A stretch of 64,000 nt of DNA from Nitrosospira sp. NpAV. GTDB lineage: Bacteria; Pseudomonadota; Gammaproteobacteria; Burkholderiales; Nitrosomonadaceae. A model generated the notes under the pieces. The model searched no databases, was not told the origin of the DNA, and saw only the letters and a list, made by a program, of their open reading frames with translations. Made by a program: the position numbers and the translations under genes. The DNA is taken from contig NZ_JXQM01000019.1 of the NCBI RefSeq assembly GCF_000832065.1, positions 124,001 through 188,000 of the forward strand, given 5' to 3'. Positions 36,319 to 44,020 of this stretch are shown here, piece by piece (position 1 is the stretch's first letter; every line of letters begins with the position of its first letter).

Positions 36319-36780
36319 ATGGAACCACTCATCCGGAAAATCATTCTGGCCACCGATTTTTCAGAGGCTTCTCAAGGCGCCATTGGCCATGCCGTATGGC
36401 TGGCTAAGTCGCTTCAGGCGGAACTCAAGGTCTTGCATGTGTTTGAACCGAGCGGATGGATGGTTCCCTCGCCCTACTACTACACGCCAGGATTCGAACA
36501 ATGGGTGGATGCCAGCCTGGATAAAACCCGACAGGCAGGAAAAGAATCCCTCGAAGCCCTGGCGGAGTCGCTGGACATGCAAGCCGAAAGCATTTTTGTT
36601 GAAGGCCCCACGGCCAAGGAGATCGTCCGCGTCGCCGCCGAACATCATGCCGATCTGCTCATCCTTGGCACGCATGGATATACCGGATGGAATCATTTAA
36701 CCTTGGGGAGTATCGCGGAATACGTGGTCAGGCACGCCAACTGCCCGGTTCTTACGGTCAAGCCGCGTCAGATTTCCTGA
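36319..36780 (+). CDS. Universal stress protein UspA family
   Basis: 153 aa. The fold starts with IRKIILATDFSEASQGAIGH and ends with the nucleotide-binding signature LLILGTHGYTGWNHLTLGSI, then AEYVVRHANCPVLTV (GxxGxxxxxxGS type), which suggests ATP binding. The ATG at 36319 has AAGGA upstream. Such proteins help during starvation or oxidative stress. It lies 119 bp after the Msr fusion, so co-transcription is possible. Confidence 0.92.
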   Translation: MEPLIRKIILATDFSEASQGAIGHAVWLAKSLQAELKVLHVFEPSGWMVPSPYYYTPGFEQWVDASLDKTRQAGKESLEALAESLDMQAESIFVEGPTAKEIVRVAAEHHADLLILGTHGYTGWNHLTLGSIAEYVVRHANCPVLTVKPRQIS

Positions 36781-36838
36781 AAGCAAGGACGGATATAAAA
36801 ATCGAGCCGTCGCGCACCCCGGCCCAGCCAGGGGAAGA

Positions 36839-37255
36839 TTACCTAGTGATGCCTACATCCCTGTCTTTTGCGTCCTTTGCGTTACCTTTAAGGACGAGCA
36901 CCATCGCTTCGGTTTTTGCATTTTTTACTATTGTGTCCACATAGGACTGCGCGAAAATCGGATCCGTCTTTTCGGCGACTAGTGCCAACTGTAATCGCTG
37001 AACACTTTTCTTGCATGAATTCTCTGCGGTATCCACGACTAGACGGGCATCCGACGAACCCGCTCTCATCTTTTCAGCATTCGACCAGACACAGACCGAA
37101 TACTCCTTCGCCGCCTTCTTGGTGATATCTCCCACAGCTGTCCTTAATGGAGGCGCCGAGGTTTGTGGCAATGGTACTGAAGGAGGCGTGTTTTTGCATC
37201 CCGTGAATAAAAAGACGCACACACCTACAACGGTAATGACTTGTCGCTTCCGCAT
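36839..37255 (-). CDS. Small lipoprotein of unknown function
   Basis: About 138 aa from the ATG at 37255, with GGAG upstream. VITVVGVCVFLFTGC ends in a lipobox cysteine. The mature part starts Pro/Ser/Thr-rich (NTPPSVPLPQTSAPP), then has helical segments with KEYSVCVWSNAEK and NSCKKSVQRL, each with a cysteine, so one disulfide is likely. I do not recognise a family. An in-frame start at 37357 would spoil the signal. Confidence 0.65.
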   Translation of the reverse strand: MRKRQVITVVGVCVFLFTGCKNTPPSVPLPQTSAPPLRTAVGDITKKAAKEYSVCVWSNAEKMRAGSSDARLVVDTAENSCKKSVQRLQLALVAEKTDPIFAQSYVDTIVKNAKTEAMVLVLKGNAKDAKDRDVGITR

Positions 37256-37698
37256 GATTATTTCTCCGCCACAAGGCCTTAGTTGATGCCCGGTTTTACC
37301 GCCACGGTGAGCGGCATGAGCCGTCCGGTGCCGGCTGCCAGCACCCAAGAATCTCATGCTTCCTCTCTTCCAACCACCGGCTTAGTTAAAACCATACCTA
37401 TACCGCGAACTGAAGCAACTTGTATGCCATAATCTCATCATCATAACTAACTCTTTAAAAATAATGAGTTATGAGAATCAAGCAAGTTCGCTCAGGTAAC
37501 CATGTCATAATTTCCGGCAACCGCATCGCGTACGGTAGCGCGCGTGCAAATAACCCGGACCAGGCAAAAGGAATAAAGAATCAGAAGATCGCTGCGCCGG
37601 GAATTGAACGAAAAATATATAGCGCGGGCACTTTGAAGCTACAGTTATCATTCACGCTACCGGCCTTCCGGAAGCCGGGGAATTTATTCAGGAGTTTC
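37256..37698. other. Intergenic stretch without a supportable gene
   Basis: 443 bp between two minus-strand lipoprotein genes. A short inverted repeat CATAACT..AGTTATG lies at 37442-37473. A plus-strand open frame from 37471 has no ribosome-binding site and runs into the antisense of the NlpC gene, so I reject it. Confidence 0.4.
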
Positions 37699-38199
37699 TT
37701 AAGTATCCAGCCGTTTCGCTTTCCAATAGGCGGATTTCCAATAGGTTTCGCTCAAACGGGAAATGGTGACGCCCTGCTTTGTCGAGGCATGCAGAAACCT
37801 GTCATCCTCCAGATAGACGCCCACATGCCGGACCGATATACCGGTCTTGAAAAATACCAGATCACCGGCCCGTAGCTGGTTCCTGTCGATGTCCTGCCCC
37901 AACCCCACCTGAAATTCCGTCGATCTCGGCAGTACAATGCCCAGCTTTGTCTTGAAAGTTACATGCATGAAGCCGGAACAATCAATGCCATTTCTGCTCA
38001 AGCCGCCGATCTGGTATTTTGTATTTTTCCATTGATGGTACTGCGCGTAAAGACTCTCCTTCACCCGCGCAGTATTGTCCATATCGACCTTTACGCCCGG
38101 CACGTAGGCGACTCTGGGCGCTCCCCTTTCCGGAACGCTGCTGCAACCGGCAAGAGCAACAACGAGGAAGACGCCCGTCATCCACCGCAGTTTATTCAC
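37699..38199 (-). CDS. NlpC/P60 family peptidoglycan hydrolase lipoprotein (Spr-like)
   Basis: 166 aa. Lipobox VALAGC at the end of the signal. The catalytic triad is seen as NGIDCSGFMHVTF (Cys), SVRHVGVYL (His) and FLHAS (second polar/His residue), the arrangement of E. coli MepS/Spr and NlpC endopeptidases that cut D-Glu-mDAP bonds. LPRSTEFQVGLGQDIDRNQL and AGDLVFFKTG are typical. Likely an outer-membrane-anchored cell-wall hydrolase for growth. Confidence 0.92.
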   Translation of the reverse strand: MNKLRWMTGVFLVVALAGCSSVPERGAPRVAYVPGVKVDMDNTARVKESLYAQYHQWKNTKYQIGGLSRNGIDCSGFMHVTFKTKLGIVLPRSTEFQVGLGQDIDRNQLRAGDLVFFKTGISVRHVGVYLEDDRFLHASTKQGVTISRLSETYWKSAYWKAKRLDT

Positions 38200-38398
38200 A
38201 AGCGACGATTTCCATATGGAATAAATGGTTTCTCAGGCACGATAATAATCTCAATAATATATTGAGCCGGATGTACGGCAGATTCGAGATCCAACGAATT
38301 CTAAAGGATTATGCACGAGCTCAGCAATAGGAAAATCCTCCTGCCGGAAATCCATTGCGGTAAATAACGTTATGCCGGAGTCAATACGTATTGCTGCT

Positions 38399-38531
38399 GG
38401 GCCCTGTTAACACTTATTTCGCACCCGCGTTGCTACACAAAAAATGCGGAGGCAAGGCGCGAAGCGCAGGCCATAGTGGGCCTATGGCCAAGCTTTGCAA
38501 CGCGGGTGCGAAATAAGTGTTAACAGGGCCC
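38399..38531 (+). mobile_element. Palindromic MITE-like element, copy 2 (short, 133 bp)
   Basis: Ends GGGCCCTGTTAACACTTATT and its complement at the right. The interior matches the left half of copy 1 (ACACAAAAAATGCGG, AGGCAAGGCGCGAAG, GGCCATAGTGGGCCTATGGCC-type hairpin) and then jumps directly to the right end, so the ATTTCATCCAG arm is missing. Unlike copies 1 and 3 it has GGGCCC rather than GGGCC termini and no flanking TA. It lies between the NlpC gene and a minus-strand terminator. Confidence 0.8.
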
Positions 38532-38558
38532 TGGATCAAACGAGAGGGATAGAGCATG

Positions 38559-38595
38559 AAAAAGCGCCCCGGTACCGCATGCCCGGTAGGGGCGC
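38559..38595 (-). terminator. Intrinsic terminator of the minus strand
   Basis: On the minus strand GCGCCCC (38595-38589) pairs with GGGGCGC (38570-38564), and the inner arms CCGG/CCGG extend the stem. A run of T residues follows (38563-38559). It would stop transcription from the small exported-protein gene at 38644-38892. Confidence 0.6.
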
Positions 38596-38643
38596 CGCGA
38601 AACGAACCAGCTGTTGACCATCAAGACAACTGATGGCCGCCCG

Positions 38644-38892
38644 TCACTCTTTTAGAACTCCGGTATGCTGCGGCCCACGATGCCGCGCTCCAGTCGAGTG
38701 CGCATCTCTTTCATGAGTCATTTCCGGAGGGCAATCACGGCTCGGCATAGGCTGTGAACTCACGTTCTTATCGATCTTTTTCATTTTGGACGGCTCGATA
38801 GCAGCGGGATTAGGTTCTCCCGCCAATACGGCGGGAGAAAACAAGCCCATGGTAATCAGCAAGGAAAAAAGCAGGGAATGTAGGGTTTTCAT
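38644..38892 (-). CDS. Small exported protein of unknown function
   Basis: 82 aa from the ATG at 38892, which has a full AAGGAGG six bases upstream. LHSLLFSLLITMGLFSPAVL is a Sec signal with an AGE cut region. The mature 60 residues are rich in Pro, Lys, His and Met (MKKIDKN, MPSRDCPPEMTHERD) with one cysteine; no fold is evident. The His/Met/Cys content could suit metal binding, but that is only a guess. A terminator follows. Confidence 0.65.
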   Translation of the reverse strand: MKTLHSLLFSLLITMGLFSPAVLAGEPNPAAIEPSKMKKIDKNVSSQPMPSRDCPPEMTHERDAHSTGARHRGPQHTGVLKE

Positions 38893-39221
38893 ATGAACCT
38901 CCTTCAATATGCGTAAAACGGGTCCTTACGCACAACCAGCGTTATCCCATGGCTGGACAGCGATTCATAATGCTCACAGCGCTCCAACTGCTGGAAAACC
39001 ATCCACCGGCTGCCGTATTTCTTTATAGCATAAAAACCACTTTTTGTAAATGGTTATACGCGCAGATGATTGAATCTCTTCAATAAAAACAGCTAGCGGA
39101 AGGAATCAGCCGGACGGAAACGTTGCACGAAGGGAATGATGGCACCTTGGCCGGGAAGGAACGTCAATGGACGTTTTGTGCATGTTGTGCGCAAACCGGT
39201 TGGCAACATACCCGACGGGAT
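38893..39221. other. Intergenic stretch, nothing recognised
   Basis: 329 bp containing the promoter of the small exported protein gene. No open frame, repeat or RNA feature stands out. Confidence 0.4.
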
Positions 39222-39602
39222 TCATGGCATCTTATAATCAACCGTTAGCATTTCCAGGAGATGCCCGCCGGGATCGCGAAAATAAACACCACGTCCGCCA
39301 TCGTTGTGATTGATCCTCATATTTTCCGGCTCGAAGGGACCGCTACCGTAAGGAATATTCTCCGCCTTCAGGCGTTCGAATACTCCGTCGAATTCCCCCT
39401 CGGGTACTTTAAACGCATAGTGATGAGGCCCATAATTTTCGTTATTGTCGAAATCCAGAGAAAGCGTATCGTTTACCTTCACCACGATAAAATGGTGAAA
39501 CTCACCTATGTAATCGAAACCGAATACCCTCGCATAGAACCTGGCTGATTCCACCTTGTTGTGTGAAGGCACAATGGTGTGATTTAGCGTAATAGTCATC
39601 AT
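39222..39602 (-). CDS. VOC family dioxygenase/glyoxalase-like protein
   Basis: 126 aa. LNHTIVPSHNKVESARFYAR, then VFGFDYIGEFHHFIVVKV, and GPHHYAFKVPEGEFDGVFER form a single VOC module. H7 in LNHTIV, H62-region GPHHYAF and the Glu in GGHLLEMLTV give a complete 2-His-1-carboxylate metal site. VYFRDPGGHLLE is close to that of ring-cleaving dioxygenases and fosfomycin-type enzymes. GGAGAAA lies upstream; the second Met (39599) has better spacing. Confidence 0.85.
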   Translation of the reverse strand: MMTITLNHTIVPSHNKVESARFYARVFGFDYIGEFHHFIVVKVNDTLSLDFDNNENYGPHHYAFKVPEGEFDGVFERLKAENIPYGSGPFEPENMRINHNDGGRGVYFRDPGGHLLEMLTVDYKMP

Positions 39603-39853
39603 TTTTCTCCGTTGATGGGAAGACTGCCTTACATGCCATCATAGGGAACCTTCGTCCGCATTTCAACGATCTGCTTTTCAGATCATAATCTCTGTCACAT
39701 AATAGTAACGTCAACCCATGGCTATTCGCTCTGCGTTGATTCTTCTGTCTTACGGTTATTTAAACACAAGTCAGAAGGTGACTCGGTTGGATCAAGGAGT
39801 GAAAAACAATGTAGTTTTTTTCAGGCTGATAACAATAAGAGGGAGATTTCAAA

Positions 39854-40243
39854 ATGGCTGGAAAATTCGAAATTTATAAAGATAAAGCAGGAGAATTCAG
39901 ATTCAGATTAAAAGCAAGCAACGGACAGTCTATTCTTGCAAGCGAGGGGTACAAGGCTAAATCCGGCTGTACCAACGGCATTGCATCCGTCAGGAAAAAT
40001 GCCCCTGACGATTCGCGCTATGAACGTAGAACAACCGAAAGCGGTAAATTCAGGTTCAACCTTAAATCAGGCAATCATCAGGTAATCGGTACGAGCGAGT
40101 CTTATGAATCGGAATCCGCTCGGAATATCGGCATAGAGTCGGTCAAGAAAAATGCGCCGGATGCCTCGATAAACGACACTACGGACCTTCGAAAACCACC
40201 AGGAAGTCCCTTCTTGTTTGCTTCCGAACGTTTCATGATTTAA
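39854..40243 (+). CDS. YegP/DUF1508 family protein with two repeats
   Basis: 129 aa made of two DUF1508 modules: GKFEIYKDKAGEFRFRLKAS with NGQSILASEGY, then SGKFRFNLKSGNHQVIGTSE, each ending in GIxSVxKNAP. The family is widespread and small, with a beta-rich fold and no known reaction. The C-terminus adds about 18 residues (RKPPGSPFLFASERFMI). A GGGAG ribosome-binding site precedes the ATG. An intrinsic terminator follows directly. Confidence 0.92.
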   Translation: MAGKFEIYKDKAGEFRFRLKASNGQSILASEGYKAKSGCTNGIASVRKNAPDDSRYERRTTESGKFRFNLKSGNHQVIGTSESYESESARNIGIESVKKNAPDASINDTTDLRKPPGSPFLFASERFMI

Positions 40244-40251
40244 AGGCATCA

Positions 40252-40276
40252 AAAAACCCGCTTGAAGCGGGTTTTT
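40252..40276 (+). terminator. Intrinsic terminator after the DUF1508 gene
   Basis: AAACCCGCTT pairs with AAGCGGGTTT across a 1-2 base loop and is followed by TTTTT-type sequence; the A-run before it also allows function on the minus strand. It begins 9 bp after the DUF1508 stop codon and may serve both converging genes. Confidence 0.85.
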
Positions 40277-40308
40277 CATTTGAAACGGGAATGAATGGGA
40301 TTCCGGTT

Positions 40309-40629
40309 TCAGGTGATGCCGCGGCGGACGCGAGATTTCTGAGTTTTGCGCTGGGGCGCCCAGATCAGACCGGACAGGGCAACACCAAGAAGCAGGAGGG
40401 TTCCAAGTTCAGAGACTCCCTTTATCTCCATGAGATGCGCAGGGCCCTGGTTCCGGCTTCCCTTCTCGACGGCATCCGTATCCAGCGTGGTGGCTGCCAC
40501 GGTGAAATCCTGAATGGACGTTTCACTTGACGGCAGGGCATGAACAGGCGCTGTCCCGGCTTCTTGCACTGCATCCATCATCAACGACATCAAACCTATC
40601 AGTGCAATGATTACGATTGTGCTGCGCAT
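40309..40629 (-). CDS. Small exported protein with a degenerate PEP-CTERM-like tail
   Basis: 106 aa. A signal-like N-terminus (IVIIALIGLMSLMMDAV) and a C-terminal VSELGTLLLLGVALSGLIW, then basic APQRKTQKSRVRR. This is the three-part layout of PEP-CTERM tails, but the motif VPEPGT is altered to VSELGT. It may be a variant substrate or a decayed one. The middle, about 45 residues, has no motif. AAGGAGAG lies upstream of the ATG at 40629. Confidence 0.65.
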   Translation of the reverse strand: MRSTIVIIALIGLMSLMMDAVQEAGTAPVHALPSSETSIQDFTVAATTLDTDAVEKGSRNQGPAHLMEIKGVSELGTLLLLGVALSGLIWAPQRKTQKSRVRRGIT

Positions 40630-40926
40630 ACCACTCTCCTTATATAAAGGGCTGCATGTTTATCAGCCAAACTGAAACAAACCTTTGGCAGAGATCACCC
40701 GCCGCCATATTCAGGCATGACGCCTTTTGTTACATCTTACTCGTTTCGATACCGCTTCCCATCGGACTTCGGTACACCTGCCCATAAAACCCTGACATCA
40801 ATGTGACTATAAACCTACGGAAGAGTTCCCGTTACCGTATGCCCTCTGGCCAACCATGGGCCGATCCTGTGAACTGATTTCTACTTTTGGATAACTGCTT
40901 GAAATAACGAGCTTCTAATCGCTTCG

Positions 40927-41124
40927 TTAGGGTGGTGGAGTATGTACCATGCCTTTTGGGAACCGGCTCATGCCGGTAACAGCCTCGAATACCGGGATGC
41001 CAAGTAGAGCAAGCACATCCATAGTGGAATGCACCGGCATCGATAGCAGCCAGACTCTATTGGATAAATACCGCTTCCTGGGGTTGGAGCTGACTGGTAG
41101 GTGCGTTCTCCGCGGCTGAGACAT
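40927..41124 (-). CDS. Possible small protein, 65 aa
   Basis: Supported mainly by a strong GAGGAGG ribosome-binding site six bases before the ATG at 41124. The peptide (MSQPRRTHLPVSSNPRKRYL, then LLSMPVHSTMDVLALLGIPV) has no family likeness. Codon quality is uncertain. It lies 90 bp upstream of nothing on the same strand except the PEP-CTERM-like gene 298 bp further on. Confidence 0.35.
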   Translation of the reverse strand: MSQPRRTHLPVSSNPRKRYLSNRVWLLSMPVHSTMDVLALLGIPVFEAVTGMSRFPKGMVHTPPP

Positions 41125-41213
41125 TTCCCGCCTCCTCTTCAGCCGCGTTCACGCAGGTAGCAGTTGCTTTAAAATGCTTGATCTATCATGCACCATCGCC
41201 CGCCGTAGCGCGC

Positions 41214-41891
41214 CTATTCCGGAATCAGCCTGCCGACGTTATCGTATAACCAGGCCACCAGCGCATGAGCGCTGGCTCCATGATGGATTTCGCGATGACA
41301 GTTGGGACAAAGTGCCACGGCATTGGAGATGACGTCCTGTCCCCCATCAACCAGTTGCCGCATGTAATGCAACTCAAGATGGGGCAGCCCATCGACATTC
41401 TTGAAAGGCGCGGCTTTCTCGCAGCATTCGCAGGTTCCCTCCGCCTGCTGTAATACCCACGCTGCTACCGGCGCATTCCGTCGAAATTGCGTAACCGTCA
41501 CACGCCGGGATTTCGGCTTGGGGTTGCCTCGTGGAATGACGGGATTCTTTTGCTTGAGCTCATCCCGCACCGCGATCTTGAAAGCGGCAACGGGCGTCGC
41601 CTTTTGCCCCTGGGTTTCCCACAGGAATTTCTCAATCTTTGCCGCGATGGCGGCCTCGATGTTCCGTGCAGGCTTGAGGCCCGTTACCCAGCTGCGCCCC
41701 ATGAGCGCAAGCACATACGAAATATTTTGCATCCGGTATTCGTACGCCTTTTCACCTCGGCCAAATACCTCCGCAAGCCGCTTATAGTAATGCTTCTTTA
41801 TGAAAGGCTGGCCTAAACGCTCGTCGCGCTGCATCTCCACGTAGGCTTCCACGGTAGCCTTCAATTCCTCGTCGTCCCACTCTTCATTCAT
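41214..41891 (-). CDS. HNH domain protein with altered catalytic His
   Basis: 225 aa. The N-terminal 130 residues are helical and basic (LGQPFIKKHYYKRLAEVF). The C-terminal HNH module has CECCEKAAPF, PHLELHYMRQLVDGGQDVIS, NAVALCPNCHREIHHG. The usual motif LEVHHI reads LELHYM here, so the second histidine, normally the general base, is Tyr. The McrA-like layout suggests DNA cleavage, possibly lost. The MITE copy at 41907 ends 15 bp before the start codon, so the gene's native leader has been displaced. Confidence 0.8.
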   Translation of the reverse strand: MNEEWDDEELKATVEAYVEMQRDERLGQPFIKKHYYKRLAEVFGRGEKAYEYRMQNISYVLALMGRSWVTGLKPARNIEAAIAAKIEKFLWETQGQKATPVAAFKIAVRDELKQKNPVIPRGNPKPKSRRVTVTQFRRNAPVAAWVLQQAEGTCECCEKAAPFKNVDGLPHLELHYMRQLVDGGQDVISNAVALCPNCHREIHHGASAHALVAWLYDNVGRLIPE

Positions 41892-41906
41892 TCTGATATC
41901 CTCTTA

Positions 41907-42172
41907 GGGCCTGTTAACACTTATTTCGCACCCGCGACGTCGACGGATTTCATCCAGGACGAGGCGTGAGTCGCGCAGCGGAGCAGGCCTCCGTAAGCGG
42001 CGAGTAACGAAGGGCTGGATGAAATCCGTCCCCGTCCCTTCGGGTTGCGCCCAAAAAACGCGGATACCGCGTTACGAAGCTTGGTCATAGGCCTACTATG
42101 GCCTGCACTTCGCGCCTTGCCTCCGCGTTTTTTGTGTAGCAACGCGGGTGCGAAATAAGAGTTGACAGGCCC
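41907..42172 (-). mobile_element. Palindromic MITE-like element, copy 3 (266 bp, TA target duplication)
   Basis: The inverse orientation of copy 1: left GGGCCTGTTAACACTTATTT, right end a slightly mutated AAATAAGAGTTGACAGGCCC. TA lies on each side (41905-41906, 42173-42174). The interior is nearly identical to copy 1 apart from scattered substitutions and a small length change near the CGACGTCGACGG segment. It separates the HNH gene from its former upstream DNA. Confidence 0.85.
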
Positions 42173-42235
42173 TAACATAATGGAGTTATTCGTTCGGAAT
42201 GGGGCATCCATACGCTTTGCAAAAAAACATCGCAA

Positions 42236-44020
42236 TTAAGGTTTTTTGTCCCGGTCCGCCTTGTTGCTGCGCGAAATGGAGAGCAGCAGCCATATTCCAC
42301 CGATTGTTGCGCATAAGAAACCGAGCAGCCCGATGAGAGGCAGCCCCAGCAAGGTGGGGCCGCCGGATACAGTCATGACAATGGATGACCCCACGATGAT
42401 CGCCGCGACAATGATACCGGCGACCATGCGGTTGGCCGCACCATCCACCTGGTCACCCAGGTGCTTGAGATGCGTGACGTCAATATGAATGTCCAGTTTG
42501 CCACGCCGGGCCGCGCGCAGCAACCGAGCAAGATCGCGTGGCAGGTCGGCAATGAGGGCGGTCATTGTGGAGGCCCCGCGCCAACCCCGCTTGATCATGG
42601 CCGAAGGCGCGTAGCGGGCGGCTAACGTATCCTGCAGCATCGGCAACGCTTCCCCGGCCAGGTCCAGATCCGGATCGAGTTCGCGCCCCGTGCCTTCCAG
42701 CGTAATAAAAGCCTTGATGAACAACGCCAGATCGGGCGGCAATAAGAGACGGTGGCCGCGCAGGATAGCCACGAGATCGAAAAGTATATTACCCAGCTTG
42801 AGCTGCTTCAACGGCACGCCGAGATGCTGATCGACAAACGTCTCGATTTCGCTCGTCAGGGCATCCTCATTGATGTCGCCATCCATCCCGCCGCTACCGC
42901 TTGTCCAATCGAGCAGCACATCGGCGACATGCATGGGTTCATGTTGAACCAGTCCCAGCAGGAGACGGGCCAGCTGGTCGCGGCGTTCTTCGGTAAGCCG
43001 CCCGACCATGCCAAAATCAATAAACGCAATACGATTGCCGGGCAGATAAAAGAGGTTGCCGGGATGCGGGTCGGCGTGGAACAAGCCATCCTCGACGATC
43101 ATTTTTATCACCGCATGCACACCGCGGCGGGCGAGAATCTTGCGATCAAGACCGGCTTGATCGACAGCGGCAAGATCGCGGCCGGGAATGCCATTGATAT
43201 ATTCCTGCACGCATACCCGCTCGCCCGTCCATTGCCAATGGACGCGAGGGATGACAATGGACGGAAGCATGGAACCGTGCTCCGCCGGCACGATGTCGTG
43301 GCCAGCAGGCAGATCGCGCGGAATATCCGGACCGGAATAGCCCGAGAAATTGGCCGCGATGCGTTCAGCATTACGGCATTCAGCGCCAAAATCAAGTTCA
43401 CGCCGAAGCGATCGGGTAAATTGCCTGACGACTTCCTGCCAGTGGAAATGGCGCAGTTCCGAATTTCCCGCTTCCATGGCTTCCGCCAGCCTGGAGAACC
43501 AGCGCAGATCCGCCTCGATGATCAACCGAATGCCGGGCCGCCGCACCTTTACCACCACCTCCCCCCCATCGTCCAGGCGGGCACGATGCACCTGCGCAAT
43601 GGAGCCGGTTGCCAGCGGCTGGGGATCGAACTCAGCGAATACTTCTTCCGGCGGAGCGCCGAGATCTTCGGTTAGCTGCTGATGAACCTGGGGGTATGGA
43701 GAAGGGGGCGTGCTATCCTGCAGCTTGCTGAATTCAGCGATCCACTCAGGTTCGAAGAGATCGACACGGGTAGCGAGAATCTGGCCAAGCTTGACGAAGG
43801 TTGGCCCCATCTCCTCCAGTGCCCGCCTCACCCGCGCATGAGGCGCAAGGTGGGCCAGTTCTTCGGCTTCATGCCAATGCAGCACCCGGCCGGTCCGTTC
43901 GAGCGCATTGGCGAGGCCCATCCGGCGCACCATGTCGCCGAAACCATAACGAATCAGGATTGATGCGATCTCTTGCAAGCGCCCGAGATCGCGGGCCGCC
44001 ACGAGGGCCTGCCAAAGCAT
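42236..44020 (-). CDS. ABC1/UbiB family atypical kinase
   Basis: 594 aa. The family KxGQ motif appears as GPTFVKLGQILATR, the Ala-rich loop as PLATGSIAQVHRARL, and VVVKVRRPG gives the catalytic lysine. DGLFHADPHPGNLFYLPGN and IAFIDFGMVGRL carry the His/Asp and DFG-like metal sites. Two C-terminal helices (VAGIIVAAIIVGSSIVMTV, LLGLPLIGLLGFLCATIGGI) anchor it. UbiB-type proteins support ubiquinone synthesis or lipid homeostasis. No ubi genes are near. Whether it is UbiB itself or a paralogue is unclear. Confidence 0.92.
   Translation of the reverse strand: MLWQALVAARDLGRLQEIASILIRYGFGDMVRRMGLANALERTGRVLHWHEAEELAHLAPHARVRRALEEMGPTFVKLGQILATRVDLFEPEWIAEFSKLQDSTPPSPYPQVHQQLTEDLGAPPEEVFAEFDPQPLATGSIAQVHRARLDDGGEVVVKVRRPGIRLIIEADLRWFSRLAEAMEAGNSELRHFHWQEVVRQFTRSLRRELDFGAECRNAERIAANFSGYSGPDIPRDLPAGHDIVPAEHGSMLPSIVIPRVHWQWTGERVCVQEYINGIPGRDLAAVDQAGLDRKILARRGVHAVIKMIVEDGLFHADPHPGNLFYLPGNRIAFIDFGMVGRLTEERRDQLARLLLGLVQHEPMHVADVLLDWTSGSGGMDGDINEDALTSEIETFVDQHLGVPLKQLKLGNILFDLVAILRGHRLLLPPDLALFIKAFITLEGTGRELDPDLDLAGEALPMLQDTLAARYAPSAMIKRGWRGASTMTALIADLPRDLARLLRAARRGKLDIHIDVTHLKHLGDQVDGAANRMVAGIIVAAIIVGSSIVMTVSGGPTLLGLPLIGLLGFLCATIGGIWLLLSISRSNKADRDKKP

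Noticed and set aside
37471-37875. A plus-strand frame of 134 codons
   Set aside because: No ribosome-binding site; half of it is antisense to the NlpC/P60 gene, whose catalytic motifs are clear.
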